Assembly (NCBI GenBank): GCA_036250225.1
Contig: JAPZLL010000006.1
Coordinates: forward strand, 310,001-374,000
Direction: 5' to 3'
Origin: Cercophora sp. LCS_1
Taxonomy: Eukaryota > Ascomycota > Sordariomycetes > Sordariales > Lasiosphaeriaceae
Length of the DNA stretch: 64,000 bases
Below are positions 29,939-39,343 of the stretch, one piece after another. The notes beneath the pieces were generated by a model. It made no database searches, was not told where the DNA came from, and saw only the letters and a program-made list of their open reading frames with translations. Both the position numbers and the translations under genes were made by a program. Position 1 is the stretch's first letter. Each line of letters opens with the position of its first letter.

Positions 29939-31477
29939 GATCGCGTTTTAGTCGTCGGCTGCCTCGATAGCAGTCGATGCTAACATCAAAGAGGGGATCA
30001 TGGCAGGACCACGACGACTGCGTCCATTGCAAATGCCAGCTCAAATACCCCCTCCCATCATGGATGAAAGAGAAATGGCTGACGCAAACCCCGCAGCAGA
30101 CTGTCCTGTTTGAGCATTGGGTGGGGGTCCTTTCCCGCGGGTGTCGGAATGAGGATTGGTCGTGAATACCTGCACGCTCTAGCTCCATTGCCATTTGCAT
30201 CCATCTTCTGATATATTACGTTTCAGAGTCTGCATGTGTGCTACGTTCCCCCCAGCAAAGTGTCAGGCAGATGTATAAGGTAGCTAAGGTGTTTTCTCAA
30301 GACAGTTGGTGGTGCATGACGTCATTGGGGTCGCAGTGTTGAAACCTGTCGGGTTGTCCGTGTGTTTTGCGCCTGCCAAAGAAGAAGATGGTTAAAGGAG
30401 GGTTCGTCATTTCGGAATGTTGAAGATGGGGGGCATGGTTTGCTGGTTTAAAAACTGAGGTGGTGGGTGGCAGTCGTGTCGAGAATTGGGCTTGGCGGAC
30501 GGAGAGGCTTAGCATCCAACTTCTGGCTGTCACAATTCTTTCCCAGATGCCCCATGCAAGTCCTTGACAAAACAAACAGCATACCATCAGAATCCAAATG
30601 GATATTTGTCCAAGGTACTCAAAATGAGCGAACCCAAAACATAGTAAATGCATCAGTCAGATTTCAAATGCCTACAACACTATCAAAAAGGGGTTGGACC
30701 TTTTTGCTGACGCCCATTATTTAAGACCTCTGTTTTTCGCACACCCTATCCGTATTTTCGTTTCTTCCACACCACACCCATATGTAACCCCGGCCCTAGG
30801 GCAACGCCATCAAAGCCAACTATCACCACATTTCGGCCTCTGCCAATTGCAAAAAGGCAATAAGATTCCCAATTTGACGTGTTTGAAATTTTAGATATAC
30901 GTTGAAATAAGAAAAAACCATTGACAATTTCAATACCACGCAGAGGCTTTGGCGGGCGAGGGTTATAGATGGAGCAGTGTGTTAAAAATAAAAATGGGGT
31001 GTGCGAAAAATAAAGCTCTTATTTAATACCTACTAGACCACCTGAAGTAACATAAATTCAACATGCGCATCCCTCCCATTGCCAACTTGCCGGGTGACGA
31101 CACACTATCGCCCACGCACCACCACTTCAGGGCATCACCTACTGTATTAGAGGGGCTATTGCACTATATTACATACACGCACAGAGGGAGGCAGGCAGGC
31201 AGGCAGGCAGGTGCACCCAATTGTGCACAAAGGCCTTGCATTGTTGGCCGCGGCGCTGGCTCCGTCATTGAAATTTTAGGGTTTCCCTACATCAATGAAG
31301 GATTTAAAATGGCAGAAAACTCTTGGACACGGGTTAGGACTATTATTGTGCCCACCATAGGCGAGGAAAGACGCCATGCCCTTACGTTTGCTTGGTTGTG
31401 GGATAATTTCACCAAGAAAAGTAGTTTCATTGGGGCAATTCATGCCCTGGTGTCTATAAGACAATACCGGAAACACT
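29939..31477. other. No supportable gene; AT-rich spacer
   Basis: Upstream region of the P450 followed by about 1 kb of AT-rich DNA. A short GCAG/GGCA microsatellite (five units) lies at about 31191-31210. Open frames here are short and show no domain. Confidence 0.4.
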
Positions 31478-32646
31478 CTAGTCCTCGTCCATCATGTCAT
31501 CCCCATCCTCAGGCTCATCCCCATCTTCCTGGGCATTGCGCTTACCCTTGCCGAAGTAACCCTCCCAGCGCTGTTTGTGAGCCGCGTCAGCTCGTGCAAT
31601 GCCATCAACAAGCTTTGAATGGAACTACAAGGGAAAAGGCGGTGTCAGCGCATGGTCCATTTATGATGATTGGGGGTGTTTTTGGGAATGGGGATTGTTC
31701 CTCCTCCTTGTGAGCCGGGTCCAGTAACTGGACCACCTCGCCCAACAACTGAGTCACAACATCCATCTTCTCATCCATCAGCTTCACTTTTAGGTCCATT
31801 GACGTCAGGCAGCCATCCTGGTCGTACAGCTCTTGCCCGAGAATCTCTCGATTGCGGTTTGCCTGCAACACGATCTTCGATGCGGCAGCGGCAGTCGCTC
31901 TCGAGAAGCGCTTCAGTGGCTCATTCTCAAGGCTAATATTGCCTAAAAGAAGCTCCACCGGGGCTATGTCTTTACGGGCGACGACTTCGACCGAGTTTCC
32001 GAGGCGGCGGCTGGGGACATAGGGCGTCGGGTTGGCGATGAAGTCGTCATTGCCGGTGGACAACCCATTCTGGGGAGAGGGACGAGAACCTATGACCAAA
32101 TCCCCGACCGCTTGGGACATTGCGTCGCCCTGTGAATCCTGCACCAGTCAGCGGGGTCGCCGGTAAGTCGATCGAATCAAACATGAAGAAGGCCCATGCG
32201 CACCGCCCCTTCTCCCCCACAAGGGGAGTTTTACACGACAATTAAACGGTCCTTCGATGGCAATGAACATGTAAGATCAAGACATCTGACCGAACGCTCC
32301 GGTTTCACACAGGGACCGGAACCGCTAGGGCGTTCACGGTGACCAAGGGGAATCGGTACCTTCCGGGAAAACGCGATTGGACGGCTCTGGAGTTGGCCCC
32401 GGAGACCGTCGCCACGGCGTCCTCAAGCATACAACCAACCGAATCGCAGACCACCAAGCAGGCGATGAAGTCCCAGTTGTGGCGCAATGTGGATCAGGAT
32501 GCTCTGGTGTGGATGGGTTGTAAAATTACAACCCGGAAAGGCTTTTGCTCTTGCAGCATGGGAGACAAAACTTGATGAAGAAAGGATCCTGGTGCAAGAC
32601 TTACCGAAGACGGGTTGTTGGTCGACTTGTTCTTGGACGAAGACAT
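31478..32646 (-). CDS. B3: full-length member of the local B family
   Basis: Exons 32646-32605, 32129-31737 and 31624-31478 give 193 residues. Exon 1 (14 codons, MSSSKNKSTNNPSS) ends at a GTAAGT donor. Exon 2 includes ATAAAASKIVLQANRNREIL and MDLKVKLMDEKMDVVTQLLG. The last exon encodes FHSKLVDGIARADAAHK and the acidic tail GDEPEDGDDMMDED. Intron 1 is long (475 nt) and contains a segment similar to B2 exon 2, so an exon may be missing from this model. The donor of intron 2 is weak (GTGGTC); it is supported by the relic at 3.2 kb, which reads LLGEF without an intron. Divergent from A3. No named family recognised. Confidence 0.65.
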
Positions 32647-32785
32647 GTTGCAAGTCGCGACGTGAAGAGATGTCGCAAAAGACAAACGGAAAGACCGAAG
32701 CCAAAGTGGAAAGGTCGACTGTCCTCAGGGCTTGAGGACTGGGTGTTGTAAGGAAGAGAAGAGGAGGAGGGTTGAGGTGGGGGAT

Positions 32786-32832
32786 GGTTTATTTTATAGG
32801 TTGATCGGGGCGGCCTGTGCACAACTGCAAAC
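32786..32832 (-). promoter_or_regulatory. B3 core promoter: conserved GTGCACAG element and TATA box
   Basis: On the B3 strand, TTTGCAGTTGTGCACAG is followed after about 16 bases by CCTATAAAATAAACC (plus-strand 32786-32800). The order and wording match the B2 promoter at 23734-23776. The TATA box lies about 140 bases before the B3 start codon. Confidence 0.6.
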
Positions 32833-32972
32833 ACGCCTTGTTCACAGTCGTAGGCTGAATTTTTTTTTTTTCTTTTCTGCCCGCTCCCTTTAGTTGAGAT
32901 GAAATGGGTAGTGGTTGGGTGAATCACACGTGCTTGTGAATCGGGTCCGGAGACCCACTTCTCTTCTCGGAG

Positions 32973-32988
32973 CCGGCCCCACTTTTCC
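32973..32988 (+). promoter_or_regulatory. A-side promoter element shared with A2
   Basis: CCGGCCCCACTTTTCC, matching the A2 element in sequence, orientation to the A gene and position on the A side of the divergent region. Confidence 0.5.
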
Positions 32989-33194
32989 TTCGGGGCTGGT
33001 CCCGTCTGCTGGGACATTCTGTTCTTGAAATGCTCTGGGTTTCCCTCAAGGCGGAATTTTCTCATTTTCTTCTTCCAACCAAGCCTGAGCAGGTTAGCCT
33101 CACTTCCACTCAGGTCTCCCCTCTGTAGCAACCTGTTGACCTTCTCCTCAGCACTCTCGATCCCCCACAAGCTCAAGCTTTTCAAGCTGTCGCA

Positions 33195-33882
33195 ATGGGC
33201 CGCGGCAAGAATCAAAACCGTCGCGTGAAGAATTTCCGCGCCAAGCGTGTAAGCAGTCCCTGCTATCCCATCCCACCCCAATATAATGCTAACCAAGGAC
33301 ACTTGAATAGCGCAATGCTCAGAGGCTCCAGGACCTTGCTGCCAATGGCGACGCTGTCTCGCCCCCGTTTGGTAACCCCTGTGACCAAGAGACGACGGCT
33401 GAGAATGACCAAGGTGGTGGCGCTGGCGATACGGCCACCCCTCTGGATGACACGACTGTCAAGTTCGCTGAAAAGATCGCATCCATCGAGAGAAGCCTTG
33501 GGGCAATCAGAATGAGCACCAATGATCTGAAGAAGGGCACCAAGAAGCTTTCCAAGCTTACAAAGGAGGTCGCAGACCTGAATAAAGAGGTCAAGACCAT
33601 GAGGGAGACCATGGATGAACGGTATAAAGCCTACGAGTGTGAGAAACACTACGCGCTTCAAGTGATCGAGGGCTTCAAGAACCAGCATACCAAGATCCTG
33701 GGCAACTTGTCCCAGATCAACAGCGCCGTGGGTTACCTCCTCAGTCAGGCGCCTCACAGCGGTTTCTATTTCGACCAGGTAGGAAAGACACAGAATCTAG
33801 CACCTACTATACAATACACACCATGCTGATATTTGCGCACCAGGAGGCTGAAAGAATGACACGCTGGGATCGTACTGGATGA
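33195..33882 (+). CDS. A3: full-length member of the local A family
   Basis: Three exons: 33195-33248, 33311-33778 and 33844-33882, giving 186 residues. Exon 1 is exactly 18 codons and basic (MGRGKNQNRRVKNFRAKR), as in A2. Exon 2 starts RNAQRLQDL, has an acidic/Gly linker, then a coiled coil (about 85-150, KKLSKLTKEVADLNKEVKT) and ILGNLSQINSAVGYLLSQ. Exon 3 is 39 nt, as in A1 and A2, encoding EAERMTRWDRTG. The intron that separates exons 2 and 3 of A2 is absent. The conserved gene structure despite low protein identity marks it as a diverged paralogue. Divergent from B3 across about 548 bases. Confidence 0.78.
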
Positions 33883-34798
33883 TGGATTGACATCGGAGCT
33901 GGTTGACGGTCAATGGAAGTGACGAGATATTCGGTTTTCGAGCATTGATGTGGGTAGGGGTCAATACGGGTCGGAAACACCCACTGCATGCAAGCAAAAC
34001 TGTTGCCGGAGCTGGCACTCGTCTTGTGGCCTCTTTAAGGTAGCCAGAACCAAGTCGGTAATACTATGGACATAGGGGACCACAAACTCGATCACCTGTC
34101 ACCTTTGCTGGGGTCAGGTAGTCGTCAAATCATCAATAGCAGAGCCCACAAAGGCTAGGGCACTCGTAATTACAATGTGCCCCTAACCATGACAACAAAC
34201 GGTCAGGCAGGCAATCCAAGTGACTTCCAAAGGTGGCACTGGGGGTAATCAGGTGGTAAGGTATCTATCGTTGCAAATGGTTCTGATGGCAAGGTGCCCT
34301 ACTGATCTGATACAAGCTTTCTAATTCTCGCCATGGGTCAATATTAAATCCAAACGCCGCCCAAAATTCAGGCGTACAACGAGTTATGACCTCTTTACTT
34401 GCTTCCAGACCTAACACGCTAGCTCCTGTTTCCCACTGGATGATGCATCACTCCGCAAGGTTATTGGCTGTCTGTTGTCCCATCTGTATTCTAACTTTAT
34501 GACATTATACTCTTGAGAATCGAGCCCCCTTTATAATAATAGTAACATTGACATACTCCTATGGAATAGGGCTTGGACGTGGTGAAAGGGTTTCAACGCG
34601 CACGTATTTATTCCGTTCAAGTTAGATTCCAAAGTCAAGAGGGTCTAGGAAACATCGTTTATTCTAGAACGGACATAGCTTCGCCATCTCATGAATTGTC
34701 CATGAAAGAAAACCTAGCGAGCCTGCGATGATCCGTTCGAGTTTTGGCGAAGGTCTGAAAGAACAATCCTATCAGGGACTATATACTAGTGCTGAGAG
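33883..34798. other. No supportable gene
   Basis: The 3' flanks of A3 and of the lactonase-like gene meet here. The sequence is moderately AT-rich with many stops on all frames. Confidence 0.4.
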
Positions 34799-36243
34799 CT
34801 ATTTAATCAGCGAATCTGCTACGCCTTGCGACGACACTGGCTCAACCTGACTCGAATATGCACCAGGTCTGAGATCCAAATCCCCCGTCAATCTCAATCT
34901 CCAAAGTTTTTGTTGAGAGGCAAGAAACAATTCCCTTGCCTTCCCAAAAGCTAAGCCTGAAACCCCGCCTATCCACGTTAGCGAACACCTTGCAAGGCAA
35001 GCAAAGACAAACTCACCGGGAACCTCTAGAACGCCCAAGATATGGCCTCCAGCCGACCAAACCTCGACTCCATCGGCACACCCAACCCACACGTTCCCTT
35101 GACCGTCGCACAAAATCGCAGCCGGTAAGCCCCTAAGGACCTGGCAAAAAACTCTCCTGTTGGTCAAAAAGGCTGAGCCTCCTCTCGCTATTACATCAAA
35201 GGCATAGATGGCCGCCGTCCTACATCACATTAGCCATTTCCTGTATCGTCTCTCGATGTCAATACTCACTTTCCCTCCTCTCCATCCGCAACGTATACCG
35301 TAGTATTGTGAGAGCCGAGCGCGATACTCAGGGGCATAACAAAGTCATTCGCCATGGCCCGCAGGTCCCCATCCTTGGGGTCGTACCTGTACAGCTGACT
35401 GGGGAGCTGCGGCTCCGGACGGAACTCCTGTTCGAGCCCGTACCGGGTATCCATAAACCAGATTGACCCGTCACGGGCAATAGCAACACTACGGGGTGAG
35501 TTGAAGTCTGTGCCAAAGTAATTGGTTACGATGGCTTCCGGAGGATGGCCGGGTGCCATGTAATAGAGCCCGCCGGTTTTGGAGCTGAGATTGCCCTCTA
35601 GATAACGGAAAAGTTAATCATTGGTCCGAGAAAGACAACCCGGGCATAGTAGAAAGGGGTGGTAGCCAACAAGAAGAAAAGAGAGCTCCGGGATAGATCG
35701 AAACTCACGAGAGCAATATATGGCGCCTTCGCGGTAGAGCGTGCCGGCCGCGGGCATTGGTATGGTCGGGGGAGGCCGGAACTTGGACCACTCCACCTCG
35801 ACAACCTCGTCGTGCTCATCGCGCTTGAACACAACTCGGGATATGAGAATGGAAGGATACCTTGCACGGTCTGACATGGGGAGAAGGTTCGACGTTAGAT
35901 TTAGCTCTTCGCGGGCCGGGAAGTAGGCGCAGATATGGTTGAACATCGGGTTCTTCGTCGTTTCCTGTGTTGACAGTAGGAGCGAGAAGGCCGCTTGTGG
36001 GCCGACAAGATCTGAAAATTTGGGGTGAAACTGGACTACCGATATGCTTTCGTCCGAAATAAGCTTTGGAAGCCTGGAAATCTTCCCCGTGGCGACGTCG
36101 AGAAGATTGACATCCTGCGAAATCATGTGTGAGTAGGGAGCGATGCAACTGGCAGGAACGGCCAAGGATTGTACCTCGGTTTCACATTTTGTGAGGGAGA
36201 TTCCCTTGACAACCATAGTTATGGGTGGTTTTGCTTGGGCCAT
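34799..36243 (-). CDS. SMP-30/gluconolactonase-like beta-propeller protein
   Basis: Exons 36243-35709, 35597-35270, 35219-35017 and 34968-34799 stay in phase and give 411 residues. A further 60-nt in-phase intron within exon 1 (GTACAA donor after CETE, CAG acceptor before DVNLLD) is likely and would leave 391. The propeller signature is clear: YREGAIYCSQGNL, FNSPRSVAIARDGSIWFMDT, YVADGEEGK, and GLPAAILCDGQGNVWVGC; the splice P|GGVSGLAFGKA restores the last blade. Acidic and Asn/Asp residues in these loops bind the divalent metal in the family. No signal peptide is seen. Members hydrolyse lactones; the substrate here is unknown. Confidence 0.85.
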
Positions 36244-36873
36244 TGTACTTGCCGTGTCCAAAATCAGAATCCAACGTTTTGAGCTCGTGCTGGTCCTGAG
36301 ATGTTTGATTTTCAAGTCCGTTGTTTGCGTCTTCTTGCACGGGATGTTGGCGTGGGGGTGTGTCAACCCTAACCCTGGAGTATTATTAAGTTGTTGCTGG
36401 TAGGCGAGTTGTGCCGATAAGGTTTGGCTTGGGAATCCCACGTCTGCGGAACCTGCAAGTACACGAATATTACATTTGTGCACTGGCGGATAATCTGTAT
36501 GCTGTCATCTTCTCACTTGGTGCAAAATGACAGCATCGCATTGGCATCGCATCCAACAAGTGCGGCCCGGGGGTTTGATGCAAGTTGCGGTGGAGGCCCC
36601 GGCCAATCACGGCGTGCCAAGCCAGGCGCCAGCCACCGGCCAAGACCCACATTCGGCCATGTTCCCCGCCGCGCGAATTCCGACTCGCCACTTCACCTCA
36701 ATACAACGATCACCGCATCGTGCTTCCCTCCACGGAATAATCCCATAGACCGTAAGCCGCTACCCACTACGCCCAAAGCCTCGCCAATTACCTCGACGCG
36801 CCATCTCGACGGAAAATTCGATTATCACAAACCCCCAAGCAGTAACCCCCCGGATACCGGGATAACGGCCATC
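36244..36873. other. Divergent promoter region, lactonase-like and CENP-B-like genes
   Basis: About 630 bases between two head-to-head start codons. The open frame running into 36874 continues upstream but with non-protein-like composition, so it is taken as leader. No motif is singled out. Confidence 0.35.
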
Positions 36874-38094
36874 ATGAGCGACATCGCCGCCGAGGCCGCG
36901 AGCACGCCGCCGCCCAAGGAACGACACTCGCTCACGCTCGACCAGCGGCGCGCCCTGCGCCGCTGGGCCAATTCGCAGACGGTACGGCCGAGCCACAAGG
37001 CGTGCATCGAGTGGTTTCAGAGCCAGTACCACCAGACCATCTCGCAGTCGACCGTCTCGCACTCGCTGTCGCCCAAGTATGCCCGCCTCGACGGCGACCC
37101 GCAACTGTCGGGCTCGCGCCTGCGCTTCGGCAACTGGCCCGACGTCGAGAAGTTGGTGCTGCTCTGGCACCAGCAGATGCAGCAGAACGGCCGCCACCCG
37201 TCCAACGAGGAGCTGGCCGAAAAGGCCAAATCCATCTTCTCGGCCCTGCCACGCTACAAGGAGGAGCAGCCGCCCGAGTTCTCGCCGGGTTGGATCCACC
37301 GCTTCAAGAAGCGCTACGGGCTCCTGATCCGCCGTCAGCGCCGGCACGGCACGGCGCCCGACCCGGCCAACGACATACCGTACCTCGTCGACACGGTCCC
37401 GCGATTCATGAGCATCTCGCCCGAAGTCTCCCCCGCCGCCATCCGCGACGCCGTCCAGCGCGTCGTGGGCGTCGAAGCCTCCCTCGCAACCTGCGCCCGC
37501 GTGCGTGACGAGATCGTCCGCCGCCTCGACAACCCCCAAGCCCAACCCAGCACGCCCCTCCACCAACAACAGCCCCCGCCCCAACAACAACCCCAGCAAA
37601 TGCCCCAGGGCGGCGTGCCCCAAGCCCCACAGAACCCCAACGGCGAGCCCATCTACGCCGACGACGACCCCGAGGTCGTCCTCCAAAACGCCCTCCGCGC
37701 GCTCCAACAAGAGGAAGCCGACGCCGAAGCCCAAGCCGCTCTCGCCCGAGAAGAGCGAGACCGCGCGGAACGAGGTCTCCCACCAGCGCTGGGCACAATC
37801 GCAGGGCAAGCATACGCACAACACGCCGCAGCAGCGGTAAACGCACTGTCAACGCCAGGACGGGGGAGCGTAGGCCCAAGCAGCGCGCCAGGCACAGGGC
37901 CACGATTCATCGCGCCGACACCACAGCCTGGAACAGGAGCCAACGGCGAGCTGCAGCTGACGCCGATCCCGAGCGAGCCCCCCGTGACCGCGACGACAGA
38001 CCGTCCAGTGCGATGTCCATTCTGTGTCAACACGCGGATGCTGCGATCCATTAAGGAAGCGGTCGAGCACATGTCTACACACGTGGTTGTTTGA
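36874..38094 (+). CDS. CENP-B/pogo-type DNA-binding protein without transposase
   Basis: A single exon for 406 residues. The N-terminal CENP-B helix-turn-helix covers about 18-65 (LTLDQRRALRRWANSQ, then ISQSTVSHSLS). The second, CENPB-type HTH covers about 85-155 (PDVEKLVLLWHQQM, then FSPGWIHRFKKRYGL). The two form the tandem DNA-binding domain of Tc5/pogo transposases and of CENP-B. No DDE catalytic domain follows; instead there is a Gln/Pro-rich linker, an Ala/Glu-rich helix and a C-terminal C-x2-C...H-x3-H finger (CPFCVNTRMLRSIKEAVEH). This pattern indicates a domesticated transposase-derived factor like the fission yeast CENP-B/ARS-binding proteins; binding to repeats or centromeres is inferred. 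Confidence 0.82.
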   Translation: MSDIAAEAASTPPPKERHSLTLDQRRALRRWANSQTVRPSHKACIEWFQSQYHQTISQSTVSHSLSPKYARLDGDPQLSGSRLRFGNWPDVEKLVLLWHQQMQQNGRHPSNEELAEKAKSIFSALPRYKEEQPPEFSPGWIHRFKKRYGLLIRRQRRHGTAPDPANDIPYLVDTVPRFMSISPEVSPAAIRDAVQRVVGVEASLATCARVRDEIVRRLDNPQAQPSTPLHQQQPPPQQQPQQMPQGGVPQAPQNPNGEPIYADDDPEVVLQNALRALQQEEADAEAQAALAREERDRAERGLPPALGTIAGQAYAQHAAAAVNALSTPGRGSVGPSSAPGTGPRFIAPTPQPGTGANGELQLTPIPSEPPVTATTDRPVRCPFCVNTRMLRSIKEAVEHMSTHVVV

Positions 38095-39343
38095 TCGAGG
38101 TCACGAGATGAGGCAACAGACAGAGCGCGGCATTTTTTTCAAGGGGATTTTCGTTGGGAAGGGGAGGGGGTTTTCTCTCACATCCTTTATTATATCAAAC
38201 ATACCCGGCCTGTTTTTTTTGGTTTGCTCGCGCATAACAAATACGGGACCATTTTCCCCCCCCCTTTCTTTTTACCTTTCGGGGTCGGAAGGTGTTCGGG
38301 CATATGGAGTCCCACTTTGAGAAAAGGGGAACGCATCGTCCGCCATGGTATGAGGAACTGGTAATTGGGAGGGGTCGGCACAAAGTAGGCCAGTCAGGAT
38401 TGGACTGGTAATGGTTCTTGCTCACACGTGGTTATGCTGTATGATTGACAAAAAATGGTGGTTTCGGTCAAATTTCCGCATGTCATCATTTGTCTCTTTT
38501 CTTTCTCTTCCAACGGTGGGAGTCACGGGAGATACCATTTTGCCTTGCTGAAAGTAGCCGAGAATGACACGTGCATTGATGAGGTCTTGATCGCACACCT
38601 ACCTAAGTGTTCGCAACAGGCTCACATGCCAATGTCAAGAGGTGATGGTTGTCCAAAACCGTTCAATTTCCTGAAGGCTCATGGCACATCAACTCATTAC
38701 CATCATCGTCATGCTAATAGCTGGCCAAACATCCTCCAACCTTCCTTCAATTCGGATCGCCGTCACCACCCCATTCACCTTGGTTGGCCAAACAGCTGCA
38801 ACGGCGCTCCCCTTCTCAGTCCTCCTCCGATTCAGCCAAGCCATTCTCCATTCATATCCATCACAACCGCCACGGCCCCGGCCGCCCGAGGGTTAGGCTC
38901 GGCGGTTTCATCACATTCCAAAAAGCCTTGCTAGAAAAAAAACGCACCTCCTGAAGAATAGAAAGCAACAAGCCGACTAACAAAGTCGGAGCAAAGTCCT
39001 CCCAAGAAGCATCTCCAAAAAAACAAGTATAGCACCTCGACGCCCAGCAACGTTTTCCCCTATAGTGTATTGCGGGTATGAGATGGTATGGTAATGGTAT
39101 CCCGTTTGTCTTCCGGCATGCGGTGGCAGAAAATCTGTCCCAAAATTGTATCGTAACGCAGAAAGGGGTATTATGAAGGTAGAAGCAGCTGCAGTTTCGT
39201 TTCTCCATCATCCGTGGAGACATATGTTCACGGTTCTTGTCGGGGTATCTCAAATTGCTCGGAGCGATTGAAAGGCGGGGGTCAAGGCAAGCCCGGAGCT
39301 GATCGTCAGCAAGGCGAAAGACTCCCAGCAGGGGTGGAGCCTA
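38095..39343. other. No supportable gene; converging 3' ends
   Basis: The 3' flanks of the CENP-B-like gene and of Bem1 meet here. T-rich and C-rich short runs are present (about 38210-38280); no coding signal was recognised. Confidence 0.45.

Noticed and set aside
36760..37824. 354-codon minus-strand frame rich in Leu and Arg
   Set aside because: Antisense shadow of the CENP-B-like gene.
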